From: CAWDVH01 sp963805705
GTDB taxonomy: Bacteria > Actinomycetota > Actinomycetes > Streptosporangiales > Streptosporangiaceae
Reading direction: 5' to 3'
Length of the DNA: 64,000 nt
Assembly (NCBI GenBank): GCA_963805705.1
Contig: CAWDVH010000005.1
Coordinates: forward strand, 806,001-870,000
The notes below the pieces were generated by a model. That model did not search any database and was not told where the DNA came from. It saw only the letters and a list, made by a program, of their open reading frames with translations. Below are positions 27,563-34,962 of this stretch, one piece after another (position 1 is the stretch's first letter; the number at the start of each line of letters is the position of its first letter). Both the position numbers and the translations under genes were made by a program.

Positions 27563-28264
27563 GTGAAGGTCGCGGCAAGCCGCAAGCCGACGGCCGGCGA
27601 CGAGAGGCCACCAGCCGAGCGGCTGCTGAGTGCCGCAGAGCACCTGTTCGGGGAGCGCAGCTACTCGCGTACCAGCGTGGCCGGGATCTGCGCCAGAGCC
27701 GGGATGGCCACCGGCAGCTTCTACACTCACTTTCAGTCCAAGGCGGATATCTTCACGGCGGTGATCCGCCAGATCAACGCCGACCTGCGCGCGGTGATGG
27801 GCGCGGCGCTGGCGCAGGCGGCGGGCAATCAGCGAGCCAGGGAACGGGCGTCCTACCGCGCCTACTTCGACCTGATGTCCGAGCGCCCGTGGATCTACCG
27901 GATCGTGCGCGAGGCCGAGTTCGTCGCGCCGGCCGAGTTCAAGGCGTATTACGAGCGGCTGGCCCGCGGCTACGCGCGCGGGGTCCGCGTCGCGCAGCTG
28001 GCCGGCGAGGTCGACGCGCACTACGACCCCGAGGTCCTGGCCTACATCTACGCCGGTCTCGGTAACTTCGTCGGCATGCGCTGGGCCGAGTGGACGGCGG
28101 GCGGGCGGGTTCCCGACGACGTCCTCGATGATCTCATGCAGGTCCTGACGCGCGGCCTGCCGCCGCCGGGAGCGCTCGCGGCCGCGGTACGCGACTCCGC
28201 GCTGGCCGCTCAGGGGACGCCGCGGGAAGGGCGGCCCGCCCCGCCCGTATCCTCAGATCCATGA
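27563..28264 (+). CDS. TetR-family transcriptional regulator
   Basis: A 233-aa regulator with an N-terminal TetR helix-turn-helix: RLLSAAEHLFGERSYSRTSVAGICARAGMATGSFYTHFQSKADIF. The ligand-binding domain has YRAYFDLMSERPWIYRIVREAEF, reminiscent of regulators of acyl-CoA metabolism. The GTG start has GGGGGA about nine bases before it. Its stop overlaps the ATG of the CoA ligase (ATGA). It likely controls this cluster, possibly through the palindrome upstream of the importer. Confidence 0.88.
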   Translation: MKVAASRKPTAGDERPPAERLLSAAEHLFGERSYSRTSVAGICARAGMATGSFYTHFQSKADIFTAVIRQINADLRAVMGAALAQAAGNQRARERASYRAYFDLMSERPWIYRIVREAEFVAPAEFKAYYERLARGYARGVRVAQLAGEVDAHYDPEVLAYIYAGLGNFVGMRWAEWTAGGRVPDDVLDDLMQVLTRGLPPPGALAAAVRDSALAAQGTPREGRPAPPVSSDP

Positions 28265-29853
28265 CGGCTGGCACCACCAACTACCAGGGCACGATTCCCC
28301 ACCTGCTCCGCCAGGCGGCCACCCGCGACCCGGATGGCAGCTGGCTGCGCGCCGACGGCGGGACGCTGACGTTCTCCGGCGCCGTCACCCTGGTCGGCGC
28401 TACCGCGCGCGCCCTGGGTAGCGCCGGGATCGGCCGGGGTGACCTGGTCGTCGTCACGGCCCGGACGACCCCGTCGTACCTCTTGTGCTGGCTGGCGCTC
28501 GCGTCGATCGGCGCGGTCACGGTACCGGTCAATCCGCGCAGTGCCCCGGCCGAGCTGGCCGGCCTGGTCACCCAGACCCGGCCGCGTGCGCTGATCACCG
28601 ACGACGGGCTGAGCGAGCTGATCGCCGCCGCCGGCGTCCGCGGGCAGCCCGAGCTCGGCGTCCTGGATATCGCCGGCCTGGTCCCGGACTGGACGGCACC
28701 GGCGGCCGCCGCCGCAGGCCCTGGCCCGCTGCCCGACGCGGGCATCTCGCCAGACGACCTTGCCGTTCTCATCCCGACCTCGGGCACGACCGGGCGCTCC
28801 AAGCTGGTCATGCAGACCCATCGCGCCTATGCGATGGCCGGCGAGGGGTTCCCGTTCTGGATGGAGCTGACCGCGGCGGACGTCATGATGACCTCGCTGC
28901 CGCTGTTTCACATCAACGCCCCGGCCTATACGGTGATGGGCTCGCTGGCCTGCGGGGCGGGCCTGGTGCTGCTGCCGCGCTTTTCGGCCAGCGGCTTCCT
29001 CGATGCTGCCCGCACATACGGCGCCACCGAGTTCAACGCGATCGGGGCGATGCTGGAGATCCTGATGCGCCAGCCCGAGCGGCCCGATGACGCGGACACC
29101 CCGCTGCGGCTGTGCTACACGGGCCCGGCCCCCGAGCGTGCCCGGCAGGAGGAAATGGAGAGCAGATTCGGCCTGCGGATCGTGGTCGGCTACGCCATGT
29201 CGGAATCTCCGTACGGGCTGATCTGGCCGCACGGGACCCGGCCCTTCGGCACGCTGGGATCGGTCCGGCAGCACCCGGTGCTCGGAACCGTCAACGAGGC
29301 GCGGGTCGTGGCCGCGGACGGACGGGAGCTGGGCGCGGGGGAGACCGGCGAGCTGCTGCTGCGCAATCCGGTGGTCACGCCCGGCTACTGGGGAATGCCC
29401 GAGGAGACCGCCACGGCGTTTACTGACGGCTGGCTGCATACCGGCGACCTGGTGACCATCGGCGCCGGTGACATCTACACCTTCGTCGGCCGGCAGAAGG
29501 AGGTGCTGCGCCGCCGGGGGGAGAACCTCTCGCCGCTTGAGGTCGAGGAGGTGCTCCAGACCCATCCGGCCGTGCAGGACTGCGCGGTCGTCGGCGTGCC
29601 GTCGGACCTGTCCGAAGAGGAAGTGAAGGCGTTCCTGGTACCCGCGGACGGCGGCGCCCTCGATTTCACCGAGCTGCATGCCTATGCGGCGGCGCGGCTC
29701 GCGGCGTTCAAGGTGCCCCGGTACTGGCAGGCGATCGACGAGCTGCCGCGCACTCCGACGGCCAGGGTCGCCAAGCACCGGCTGCCGGCCGGGCACCAGC
29801 CAGGCGAGTTCGACGCGGAAAACCCCGCCCCCGCCGGAGAGGATCAGCCGTGA
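28261..29853 (+). CDS. Acyl-CoA ligase (AMP-dependent synthetase, CaiC-like)
   Basis: A 530-aa adenylate-forming enzyme. The P-loop is IPTSGTTGRSKLVMQTHRAY, GYAMSESPYGLIWP is the A5-type motif, WLHTGDLVTIG the A7 motif, and GRQKEVLRRRGENLSPLEVEEVL the A8 hinge. The near-C-terminal PRTPTARVAKHRLP carries the catalytic Lys of motif A10. It probably converts a carboxylic acid to its CoA thioester. It overlaps the TetR gene by four bases (ATGA) and the lyase gene by four bases (GTGA), making a tightly coupled set. Confidence 0.9.
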   Translation: MTAGTTNYQGTIPHLLRQAATRDPDGSWLRADGGTLTFSGAVTLVGATARALGSAGIGRGDLVVVTARTTPSYLLCWLALASIGAVTVPVNPRSAPAELAGLVTQTRPRALITDDGLSELIAAAGVRGQPELGVLDIAGLVPDWTAPAAAAAGPGPLPDAGISPDDLAVLIPTSGTTGRSKLVMQTHRAYAMAGEGFPFWMELTAADVMMTSLPLFHINAPAYTVMGSLACGAGLVLLPRFSASGFLDAARTYGATEFNAIGAMLEILMRQPERPDDADTPLRLCYTGPAPERARQEEMESRFGLRIVVGYAMSESPYGLIWPHGTRPFGTLGSVRQHPVLGTVNEARVVAADGRELGAGETGELLLRNPVVTPGYWGMPEETATAFTDGWLHTGDLVTIGAGDIYTFVGRQKEVLRRRGENLSPLEVEEVLQTHPAVQDCAVVGVPSDLSEEEVKAFLVPADGGALDFTELHAYAAARLAAFKVPRYWQAIDELPRTPTARVAKHRLPAGHQPGEFDAENPAPAGEDQP

Positions 29854-30647
29854 CCGAGTACCCCACGTCGATCGGCACATCGGATGCCAGTGCCATCCAG
29901 CTGCTCGGCCATGATCTGGCCGGCGAGCTGATGGGCCAGCTCAGCTTCGGCGATCTCGCCTTCTGGCTGGTCGCGCAGCGGCGGCCGACGCCGGGGGAGC
30001 TGCGCGTGTTCGAGGCCGTCCTGGTCGCGCTCGCCGACCACGGCTTCACGCCGTCGGTCATCGCGGCGCGGCTCACCCTGACCGGGGCGCCCGAGTCAGT
30101 GCAGGGCGCGCTGTCGGCTGGGCTGCTGGGCGGAGGCTCGCGGTATCTCGGGGTCACCGAGGACTGCGGCCGGTTCCTGGCCCGCGCGCTGGCGGCGCAC
30201 GACGGCCCGCTGCCGGCCGACGACGCGGGCTGGGATGCGATCGCGGCCTCGGCGGTGCAGGCCCAGCGGGACTCCGGCGGCCTGGTACCGGGCCTAGGGC
30301 ACCCGATCCATAAGGAAGTGGACCCGCGCACGCCGGTCATGTTCCGGATCGCGGCGGAGGAAAGCCTCATGGGCCCGCACCTGAGGCTGTTCGAGGCCGT
30401 CGGCCGGGTGCACCCGGCAATTCTCGGCCGGACACTGCCGCTCAACGGCGCGGGGGTGTGCGGGGCGGCACTGGCTGATCTCGGCTTCGACCCCGATACG
30501 CTGCGGGGCTTCGCGCTGCTAGCCAGGACGGCCGGGCTGCTCGGCCATCTCGCCGAAGAGATGCGCCACCCGGCCGGCCAGGGCATCTACCGCCAGGTCG
30601 AGGACTCGGTGCGCTACGCCCCGCCCCGCCCTCCCGTTTCGGAGTAG
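29850..30647 (+). CDS. Citryl-CoA-lyase-like protein (citrate synthase superfamily)
   Basis: A 265-aa protein of the citrate synthase fold, much shorter than citrate synthase. The catalytic-loop equivalent GLGHPIHKEVDPRTPVMF matches the GxGHxxxKxxDPR motif, and the C-terminal part has LPLNGAGVCGAALADLGF and GLLGHLAEEMRHPAGQGIYR. Family members cleave citryl-CoA-type thioesters to acetyl-CoA and an oxo acid. Coupled by a GTGA overlap to the acyl-CoA ligase, it suggests activation of a hydroxy-dicarboxylic acid followed by C-C cleavage. The exact substrate is unknown. Confidence 0.8.
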   Translation: MTEYPTSIGTSDASAIQLLGHDLAGELMGQLSFGDLAFWLVAQRRPTPGELRVFEAVLVALADHGFTPSVIAARLTLTGAPESVQGALSAGLLGGGSRYLGVTEDCGRFLARALAAHDGPLPADDAGWDAIAASAVQAQRDSGGLVPGLGHPIHKEVDPRTPVMFRIAAEESLMGPHLRLFEAVGRVHPAILGRTLPLNGAGVCGAALADLGFDPDTLRGFALLARTAGLLGHLAEEMRHPAGQGIYRQVEDSVRYAPPRPPVSE

Positions 30648-30718
30648 GCCCTCGTCGGCGCCCGGGCTCAGTTGACCCCGGATGAGCCGGCCCCGGCTCA
30701 GTCGGCCCCCCCGGATTG

Positions 30719-30763
30719 GCGGTGTAGATTACCGCCCCTGGGCGGAGAGGTAATCTACACCGC
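30719..30763. terminator. Long perfect inverted repeat between convergent genes
   Basis: Arms of 15 bp (GCGGTGTAGATTACC and GGTAATCTACACCGC) are perfectly complementary and flank a 15-base GC-rich loop. The element lies between the citryl-CoA-lyase-like gene and the convergent DinB-family gene, whose stop is at 30774. A bidirectional terminator is the simplest reading. The arms are less GC-rich than their surroundings, so an operator or mobile-element remnant cannot be excluded. Confidence 0.65.
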
Positions 30764-30773
30764 AGTGATGGTC

Positions 30774-31589
30774 CTAGATCCGGAAGAACAGGTTGAGGAA
30801 GCGGTCAGCGAGGTCCTCGTCACCGCGAACCGTGCCGCCGTTGATCCGGCCGAAGGTGGTGAGGACCAGGCTGCCGGCATCGAACTCGATGGTCGTCGGC
30901 AGGTCATCGATGTTGCCGGGCTCGTAGGCCATTCCCTGATCGCTGATGGAGACCCGGTAGTCGGCCGCGTTCCTGCCCGTCACCCGGATGCCGATGGTGA
31001 ACGGCGTCAGGTCGGCGTCGGGCTTGATCGTGTACTGCCACACTACGAACATGAACGGGACCAGCAGGTCCGCGGCATCACCGGAGATCCCGTGCGCCGT
31101 GCCGCTGCCTTCCTTGATGTCCCAGGTGTGCACCCCGTAGTCCATCAGCTGGCCGCCGGCGTAGAAAAACGCGGGCAGCGGGCCCATAAACGAGTGCGTG
31201 GCGATGAAGCCGGTCCACTCATCGGCCGTCAGCGGCTCCAGGAGGCCCATCATCTGGTCCAGGTCGGCGCGGGCCCGCTCCATCAGCTCCTGCTGTGACA
31301 GGTCCTGGAAGGCCAGCGCATTCTGGCCGGCCAGCTCATGCATGACCGGCAGCCCGTGGGCGTCCGGCGCCTGCGCGCCGGCCCTGGCCGTCTCGAAGCT
31401 CTTGAAGTAGCCCTCGGTCGTGTCGACCAGGTGGCCGATCACGTCCTTGACCTTCCAGTTCTCGCACGCGGTCGGGGCGTCCCACGCGTCGGGCTTCTCG
31501 GCCAGGGCGAACATTCGCTCGGCCTCCTCGCGCACGACCCGGAGGATGGTGTCCTTCCCCTCATAGGTCATCGGGTTCCAGTCACTCAT
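30774..31589 (-). CDS. Maleylpyruvate-isomerase/DinB-fold protein
   Basis: A 271-aa protein. The N-terminal bundle has ILRVVREEAERMFALAEKPDAWDAPTACENWKVKDVIGHLVDTTEGYF, the mycothiol-dependent family signature, and GGQLMDYGVHTWDIKEG supplies the later conserved His. The C-terminal SCP2-like portion (FTIGIRVTGRNAADYRVSI) ends in LNLFFRI. It probably acts with mycothiol on an electrophile; the substrate is unknown. An ATG at 31589 preceded by AGAGAGG is favoured over a GTG two codons earlier. A degenerate tandem-repeat stretch lies in its upstream region. Confidence 0.8.
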   Translation of the reverse strand: MSDWNPMTYEGKDTILRVVREEAERMFALAEKPDAWDAPTACENWKVKDVIGHLVDTTEGYFKSFETARAGAQAPDAHGLPVMHELAGQNALAFQDLSQQELMERARADLDQMMGLLEPLTADEWTGFIATHSFMGPLPAFFYAGGQLMDYGVHTWDIKEGSGTAHGISGDAADLLVPFMFVVWQYTIKPDADLTPFTIGIRVTGRNAADYRVSISDQGMAYEPGNIDDLPTTIEFDAGSLVLTTFGRINGGTVRGDEDLADRFLNLFFRI

Positions 31590-31705
31590 GCGCACACCTC
31601 TCTAAGGATGATCACTTCTGCCGTCCTGAGTACGAACCCCAGCGCACCCCGGGCGTCTTGTCAATGGCTCGCTGCGCACCGCTCCCGCCGGTGTGGCGGT
31701 ACCCC

Positions 31706-31821
31706 GGGCTGGTCACACGAGGCTAGTCGTTCGGGGCTGGTCACGCGAGGCTAGCCGTACCGGGGCTAGTCGTACGGGGCTGGTCGCACGCGGCTGGTCG
31801 CACGCGGCTGGTCACACGCGG
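31706..31821. repeat. Degenerate 13-15-bp intergenic tandem repeats
   Basis: About eight units of a GGCTGGTCGCACGC-like sequence lie head to tail, for instance GGGCTGGTCACGCGA, GGCTAGCCGTACCG, GGGCTAGTCGTACG and GGCTGGTCGCACGC. The array lies between the CbiX-like gene stop (31841) and the DinB-family start (31589), both on the minus strand. It could bind a protein or be a simple slippage product. Confidence 0.55.
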
Positions 31822-31840
31822 GCCAGCGTCATGGACTAGG

Positions 31841-32863
31841 TCAGGCGACGGTGGTCAGGCTGGCCAGGGCCGCGCCGTAGCGCATCGCGGCCAGCTGGGC
31901 CACGGCGGGATGCGCGCCCAGCGGCTGCGCGCAGGGCGCGTTCAGCCCGGCCCTGATGATCTCGATTTCATGCGGCGGCGTCTCCGGCCCGATCAGGCAG
32001 GGAGCGATGGCCGGGTGGGAGACGCCGGCCTCGCGAAGCCGCTCCAGCGCGCTGTTGATACTGCCCGGATCGCCCAGCGAGGCGGCGGCCGTGGGTACTG
32101 CTAGCCGCGCGGCGAGCAGCACGGCGGTTACGCCGGCGTCCTGCACCGCCTCCTCGCCGCGGTCGGCGAGAACCAGCACTCCGTTGGCGCTAGCCACGAT
32201 GCTCAGCCCGGTAACCCGGCCTTCGCGGGCCAGCCCGGCCTCGGCGAGGCGGGCATGCACGGCGGAGGCCAGCAGCGGGTGCGGGCCCAGATGCGAGCCG
32301 AGCATGACCGGTGCCGAAGTCTGCTCGATGGCCCTGGCCAGCGCGTCGTCAAGATCCGGATGCGGACCCGCCAGCAGCGGGACGACCACCGCGGCCGGCG
32401 CGGGATCCTGCGCGTTGCTGGCCGGGAAGACCAGAGCATCCTCGAGCCGCTGCACGTTGCCGGCCAGGTAGCCGATACGGACGTCGACACCGGGACAGGA
32501 GAGCCTGGTGGCAGCGGCAACCTCAGCGGCGAGCTGGTCGCTCGCGGCGCAGGAGGCCCCGGCCACGGCCAGCACGAGAGATGGTGCATCGGAGGGCAGG
32601 GTCAGCCGGTGCGGACTGCGATGCCGCCCGGCGCGGCGGGTACGGAAGGTACGCCGGGGCAGGGCCGCGCCGCGCTGGGGCAATTCCTCCGGCGCGCCAG
32701 GGGCCCGCGCCTGCGCCTGCCGGGGCGGCTCTGCCGGTCGCGGAGGCAGCTCATCCCCGTAATGGCTGGGCTGCGGCGCGCGCCGGGGCAGCGGTGAGCC
32801 CTCGTATTGCGGCGTACGCCGGGGTAGCGGCCCCGCTTCGGGGCTGGGGTCACTCACGCTCAC
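31841..32863 (-). CDS. CbiX/sirohydrochlorin-chelatase-like protein
   Basis: A 340-aa protein. The first 95 or so residues are Pro/Arg-rich and probably disordered (PLPRRTPQYEGSPLPRRAPQ). The rest is a two-lobed chelatase-like domain: LVLAVAGASCAASDQLAAEVA, VRIGYLAGNVQRLEDAL, VVVPLLAGPHPDLDDAL, and a second lobe from VTGLSIVASANGVLVLADRG. This is the CbiX-like family often annotated as sirohydrochlorin chelatase in actinobacteria. The classic N-terminal His of CbiX (GHGS) is absent, so chelatase activity is uncertain. The start is GTG, with a second GTG two codons later. Confidence 0.65.
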   Translation of the reverse strand: MSVSDPSPEAGPLPRRTPQYEGSPLPRRAPQPSHYGDELPPRPAEPPRQAQARAPGAPEELPQRGAALPRRTFRTRRAGRHRSPHRLTLPSDAPSLVLAVAGASCAASDQLAAEVAAATRLSCPGVDVRIGYLAGNVQRLEDALVFPASNAQDPAPAAVVVPLLAGPHPDLDDALARAIEQTSAPVMLGSHLGPHPLLASAVHARLAEAGLAREGRVTGLSIVASANGVLVLADRGEEAVQDAGVTAVLLAARLAVPTAAASLGDPGSINSALERLREAGVSHPAIAPCLIGPETPPHEIEIIRAGLNAPCAQPLGAHPAVAQLAAMRYGAALASLTTVA

Positions 32864-32935
32864 GAATGGTAATCGCGATTCACCGGGAAAGACCGGCGTT
32901 CCTGGATGTTCGGCTCAGAAGAGCCCGTGCCGCCC

Positions 32936-32981
32936 GGCCGCCCGGCCGGCCTGCACGCCCGCCACGGCCGGCCCGGCCGCC
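32936..32981 (-). terminator. GC-rich hairpin downstream of the XRE regulator
   Basis: Two 16-base arms, GGCCGCCCGGCCGGCC and GGCCGGCCCGGCCGCC, pair with two mismatches around a 14-base loop. The hairpin lies 35 bases past the XRE regulator stop, which fits a terminator for that operon. Confidence 0.4.
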
Positions 32982-33016
32982 CGCAGGCGCCTGCCGGGCG
33001 CCGTTGCGGATCTGTG

Positions 33017-33388
33017 CTAGTCAGTCCTCAGCATGCTCTGATAGACAGCGATCAGGGCGGTCTTCTGCTCGTCAGTGAGCCGGTCCTCGGCCTGAATGGC
33101 CGCGTGGACGGCCGGGCCCTGCGGCTCGGTGCTCATCGCATCCGGCTCGCGCAGGCGCAGCAGCCCGGCCTGGGTCAGCAGCGTCTCGGTGGAGATGTTA
33201 AGCGCATCCGAGATGAGCCTGATGACGCGCACCGACGGCTGATGCAGGCCGCGTTCGATCTGGCTGAGATAGGGGTTCGACAGCCGGGTCCTCTCAGCGA
33301 GCTGCCGCAGCGACAGGTTGGCCAGCTTGCGCTGGCTGCGGATGAAGGCACCGAGCGCCTCCATCTGGGAGTCCCACGATTCGTTCAC
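33017..33388 (-). CDS. XRE-family regulator, Rv0474-like
   Basis: A 123-aa protein. The N-terminal Cro/XRE helix-turn-helix is FIRSQRKLANLSLRQLAERTRLSNPYLSQIERGLHQPS, followed by VIRLISDALNISTETLLTQAGLL. The C-terminal helix AEDRLTDEQKTALIAVYQSML also resembles mycobacterial Rv0474. In mycobacteria that gene adjoins hbhA, as the homologue does here. It begins two bases after the HbhA-like stop, so both are likely co-transcribed. A role as local regulator is inferred from synteny. Confidence 0.88.
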   Translation of the reverse strand: MNESWDSQMEALGAFIRSQRKLANLSLRQLAERTRLSNPYLSQIERGLHQPSVRVIRLISDALNISTETLLTQAGLLRLREPDAMSTEPQGPAVHAAIQAEDRLTDEQKTALIAVYQSMLRTD

Positions 33389-33390
33389 GA

Positions 33391-34174
33391 TTAGGTGGCC
33401 GGAGTGCCGTTCGCCGCGGTCGTGCCGTCTGGGTCGGCCGTGCCGTTCGTGGCGGCGCGGCTCTTGGCGGTACCGCGCTTTCCGTTGCCAGTCTTCGCGG
33501 CGTCGCTCCTGGGGGTGCTGCTCTTGTCGGTGCTGCTCTTGTCGGCATCGCTCTCGGCCGCCGTCGTGCCGGGCGTAGGCGGTGCGGTCTCGTTCCGCAG
33601 GGATGTGCTGGCCGCGGGCGTGGAGCCCGGACCGAACCGCGCGGCCCCTTGGCGGATGAGCGGCGTCGCGGCCTGCGTCACCTGCTCGCCTAGCCTCCGC
33701 TGGGCCGCGATGAGCTGTACGACGATGTCATAGGCGCCAGAGACCATCGTCTCGGGCCTGGGCAGCCTGGAGGTCTTGGGCAGCCTGGAGGTGAAGTCCT
33801 CGGCGTTCGGGCAGCCTGGAGGTGAACGCCGTCCGAGCCTGGGCAGCCTGGAGGTGAATGCCTCCGAGCTGGGCAGCCTGGAGGTGAATGCCTCCGAGCC
33901 TGGGCAGCCTGGAGGTGAATGCCTCCGGCCTGGGCAGCCTGGAGGTGAATGCCTCCGGCCTGGGCAGCCTGGAGGTGAACGCCTCCGGCCTGGGCAGCCT
34001 GGAGGTGAGGGCCTCCTGGCCCGGCAGGCTCGGGATCTGCGCCTTCATGGACTGAGCCGCCCGCGTCCAGGTCTTGATCGCGTCGGCCATAGTCTCCTGG
34101 CCCTGGCGGATCCTGCTCACGATCAGGTCCTGCAGTTCCTGCAGTTCCCGGCTGACGGTGCGGTCGTCGACCAT
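33391..34174 (-). pseudogene. HbhA/phasin-like gene with frame-disrupting minisatellite
   Basis: The reading begins at 34174 after a perfect GAGGAGG site: MVDDRTVSRELQELQDLIV, then SRIRQGQETMADAIKTW and MKAQIPSLPGQEALTSRLP, an amphipathic helical start. It enters 30-bp repeats encoding PRPEAFTSRL. Units of 31, 32 and 31 bp shift the frame by a net +1, so this frame ends at 33728. The native continuation is in the other frame: NAEDFTSRLPKTSRLPRPET, then MVSGAYDIVVQLIAAQRRLG and a Ser/Thr/Lys/Ala-rich tail to 33391, which could also start alone at the ATG at 33747. Helix-plus-Lys/Ala-tail architecture and the XRE neighbour suggest an HbhA/TadA-like surface or lipid-granule protein. Slippage, phase variation and sequencing error are all possible. 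Confidence 0.7.
33760..34021 (-). repeat. Intragenic 30-bp minisatellite, nine units
   Basis: Nine units begin with GGGCAGCCTGGAGGTGA-like sequence on the plus strand. Starts are 33760, 33778, 33809, 33841, 33871, 33902, 33932, 33962 and 33992. Lengths are 18, 31, 32, 30, 31, 30, 30, 30 and about 30. The near-identity of neighbouring units points to recent expansion by slippage or unequal recombination. Length differences other than 30 change the reading frame of the host gene. Confidence 0.85.
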
Positions 34175-34200
34175 GCATCCTCCTCGTTAGTGACCCGCAA

Positions 34201-34230
34201 ACTATATCTAGCGAGCGCGCGATATGTAAA
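34201..34230 (-). promoter_or_regulatory. Candidate promoter of the HbhA-like gene
   Basis: On the minus strand TTTACA (34225-34230) and TATAGT (34201-34206) are separated by 18 bases, an acceptable sigma-70-type pair. They lie just upstream of the GAGGAGG ribosome-binding site of the HbhA-like gene. The locally AT-richer sequence stands out against the GC-rich background. Confidence 0.45.
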
Positions 34231-34305
34231 GCACGGTTTCCGGTGGCGGGTACCCGCCAGCCTAAACAGTTTGTGATCGCCGGAGGGTGGCACCACGATA
34301 GTCCG

Positions 34306-34830
34306 GTGACATGGACCGTCCCCGACGTACATCGCGCTGATCCGCCCGCCCTCTTCAGCGAGCGGACGTCGCTGGAGAGCTGGCTGGAGTACCACCGGGC
34401 CACGCTGCTGCACAAATGCCGGGGGCTGACCGGGGAGCAGCTCGTCCAGCGGGCCGTAGCGCCGTCGTCGCTGTCACTGCTCGGCCTGGTGCGGCACATG
34501 GCCGACGTGGAGCGCTGGTGGTTTCGGTGCCTGCTCGCCGGCCAGACGGAGCTCGGGAGCCTGTTCTGGAGCGAGGAGTTCCCCGACGGGGACTTCGACC
34601 TTGCGGCCAGTGGTGCCGCCGAGGCCGATTTCACGGCCTTCGCCGCCGAATGCGCCCAGGCCAGGGACGCGGCGGCCGGCAGATCGCTGGACGAGACGTT
34701 CTCTCATCCGGGCAGCGGCGCCCGCTTCGACCTGCGCTGGCTCTACCTGCACATGATCGAGGAGTACGCGCGTCATAATGGCCACGCCGACCTGCTGCGC
34801 GAGCGGATCGACGGCGTGACCGGAGACTAG
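34306..34830 (+). CDS. DinB-family protein (DUF664-type, mycothiol transferase-like)
   Basis: A protein of about 174 aa with a DinB four-helix bundle: LESWLEYHRATLLHKCRGLTGEQLVQRAVAPSSLSLLGLVRHMADVERWWF, with conserved His in RHMADVE and HMIEEYARHNGHADLLRE at the end. These histidines form the metal site of the DUF664 group, which includes mycothiol S-transferases. The GTG at 34306 (VTWTVPDVHRADPP) matches the family start; an upstream GTG at 34243 keeps the frame open but adds atypical sequence. It diverges from the HbhA-like gene. Confidence 0.8.
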   Translation: MTWTVPDVHRADPPALFSERTSLESWLEYHRATLLHKCRGLTGEQLVQRAVAPSSLSLLGLVRHMADVERWWFRCLLAGQTELGSLFWSEEFPDGDFDLAASGAAEADFTAFAAECAQARDAAAGRSLDETFSHPGSGARFDLRWLYLHMIEEYARHNGHADLLRERIDGVTGD

Positions 34831-34962
34831 CCCGCACGGCCGGGACGGCCGGCCCGTGAGCCCCTTGGAGTCCCGCCCGCCAGCGGACTAAGCTGTCCGA
34901 ATCAGGCGCGCGGACAACCAGCGGTGATGACGCAGGGACAGCGCGCGGGCTAGGAGATCGCA

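Noticed and set aside
25763..28021. 752-codon minus-strand frame across the importer and TetR genes
   Set aside because: Antisense shadow spanning several genuine plus-strand genes; no motif and no ribosome-binding site.
31841..32863. Confident sirohydrochlorin chelatase (sirB/cbiX)
   Set aside because: The expected N-terminal metal-chelating His motif is missing and no cobalamin or siroheme genes adjoin, so only family-level naming is justified.
33760..34021. Possible CRISPR array
   Set aside because: Units are contiguous with no unique spacers, lie in a coding region and encode repeated peptide; no cas genes are near.
33690..34634. Minus-strand frame rich in HLQAAQ and SPPGCP repeats
   Set aside because: This is the 30-bp minisatellite read in the wrong frame. 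The start and tail of the HbhA-like protein are in other frames.
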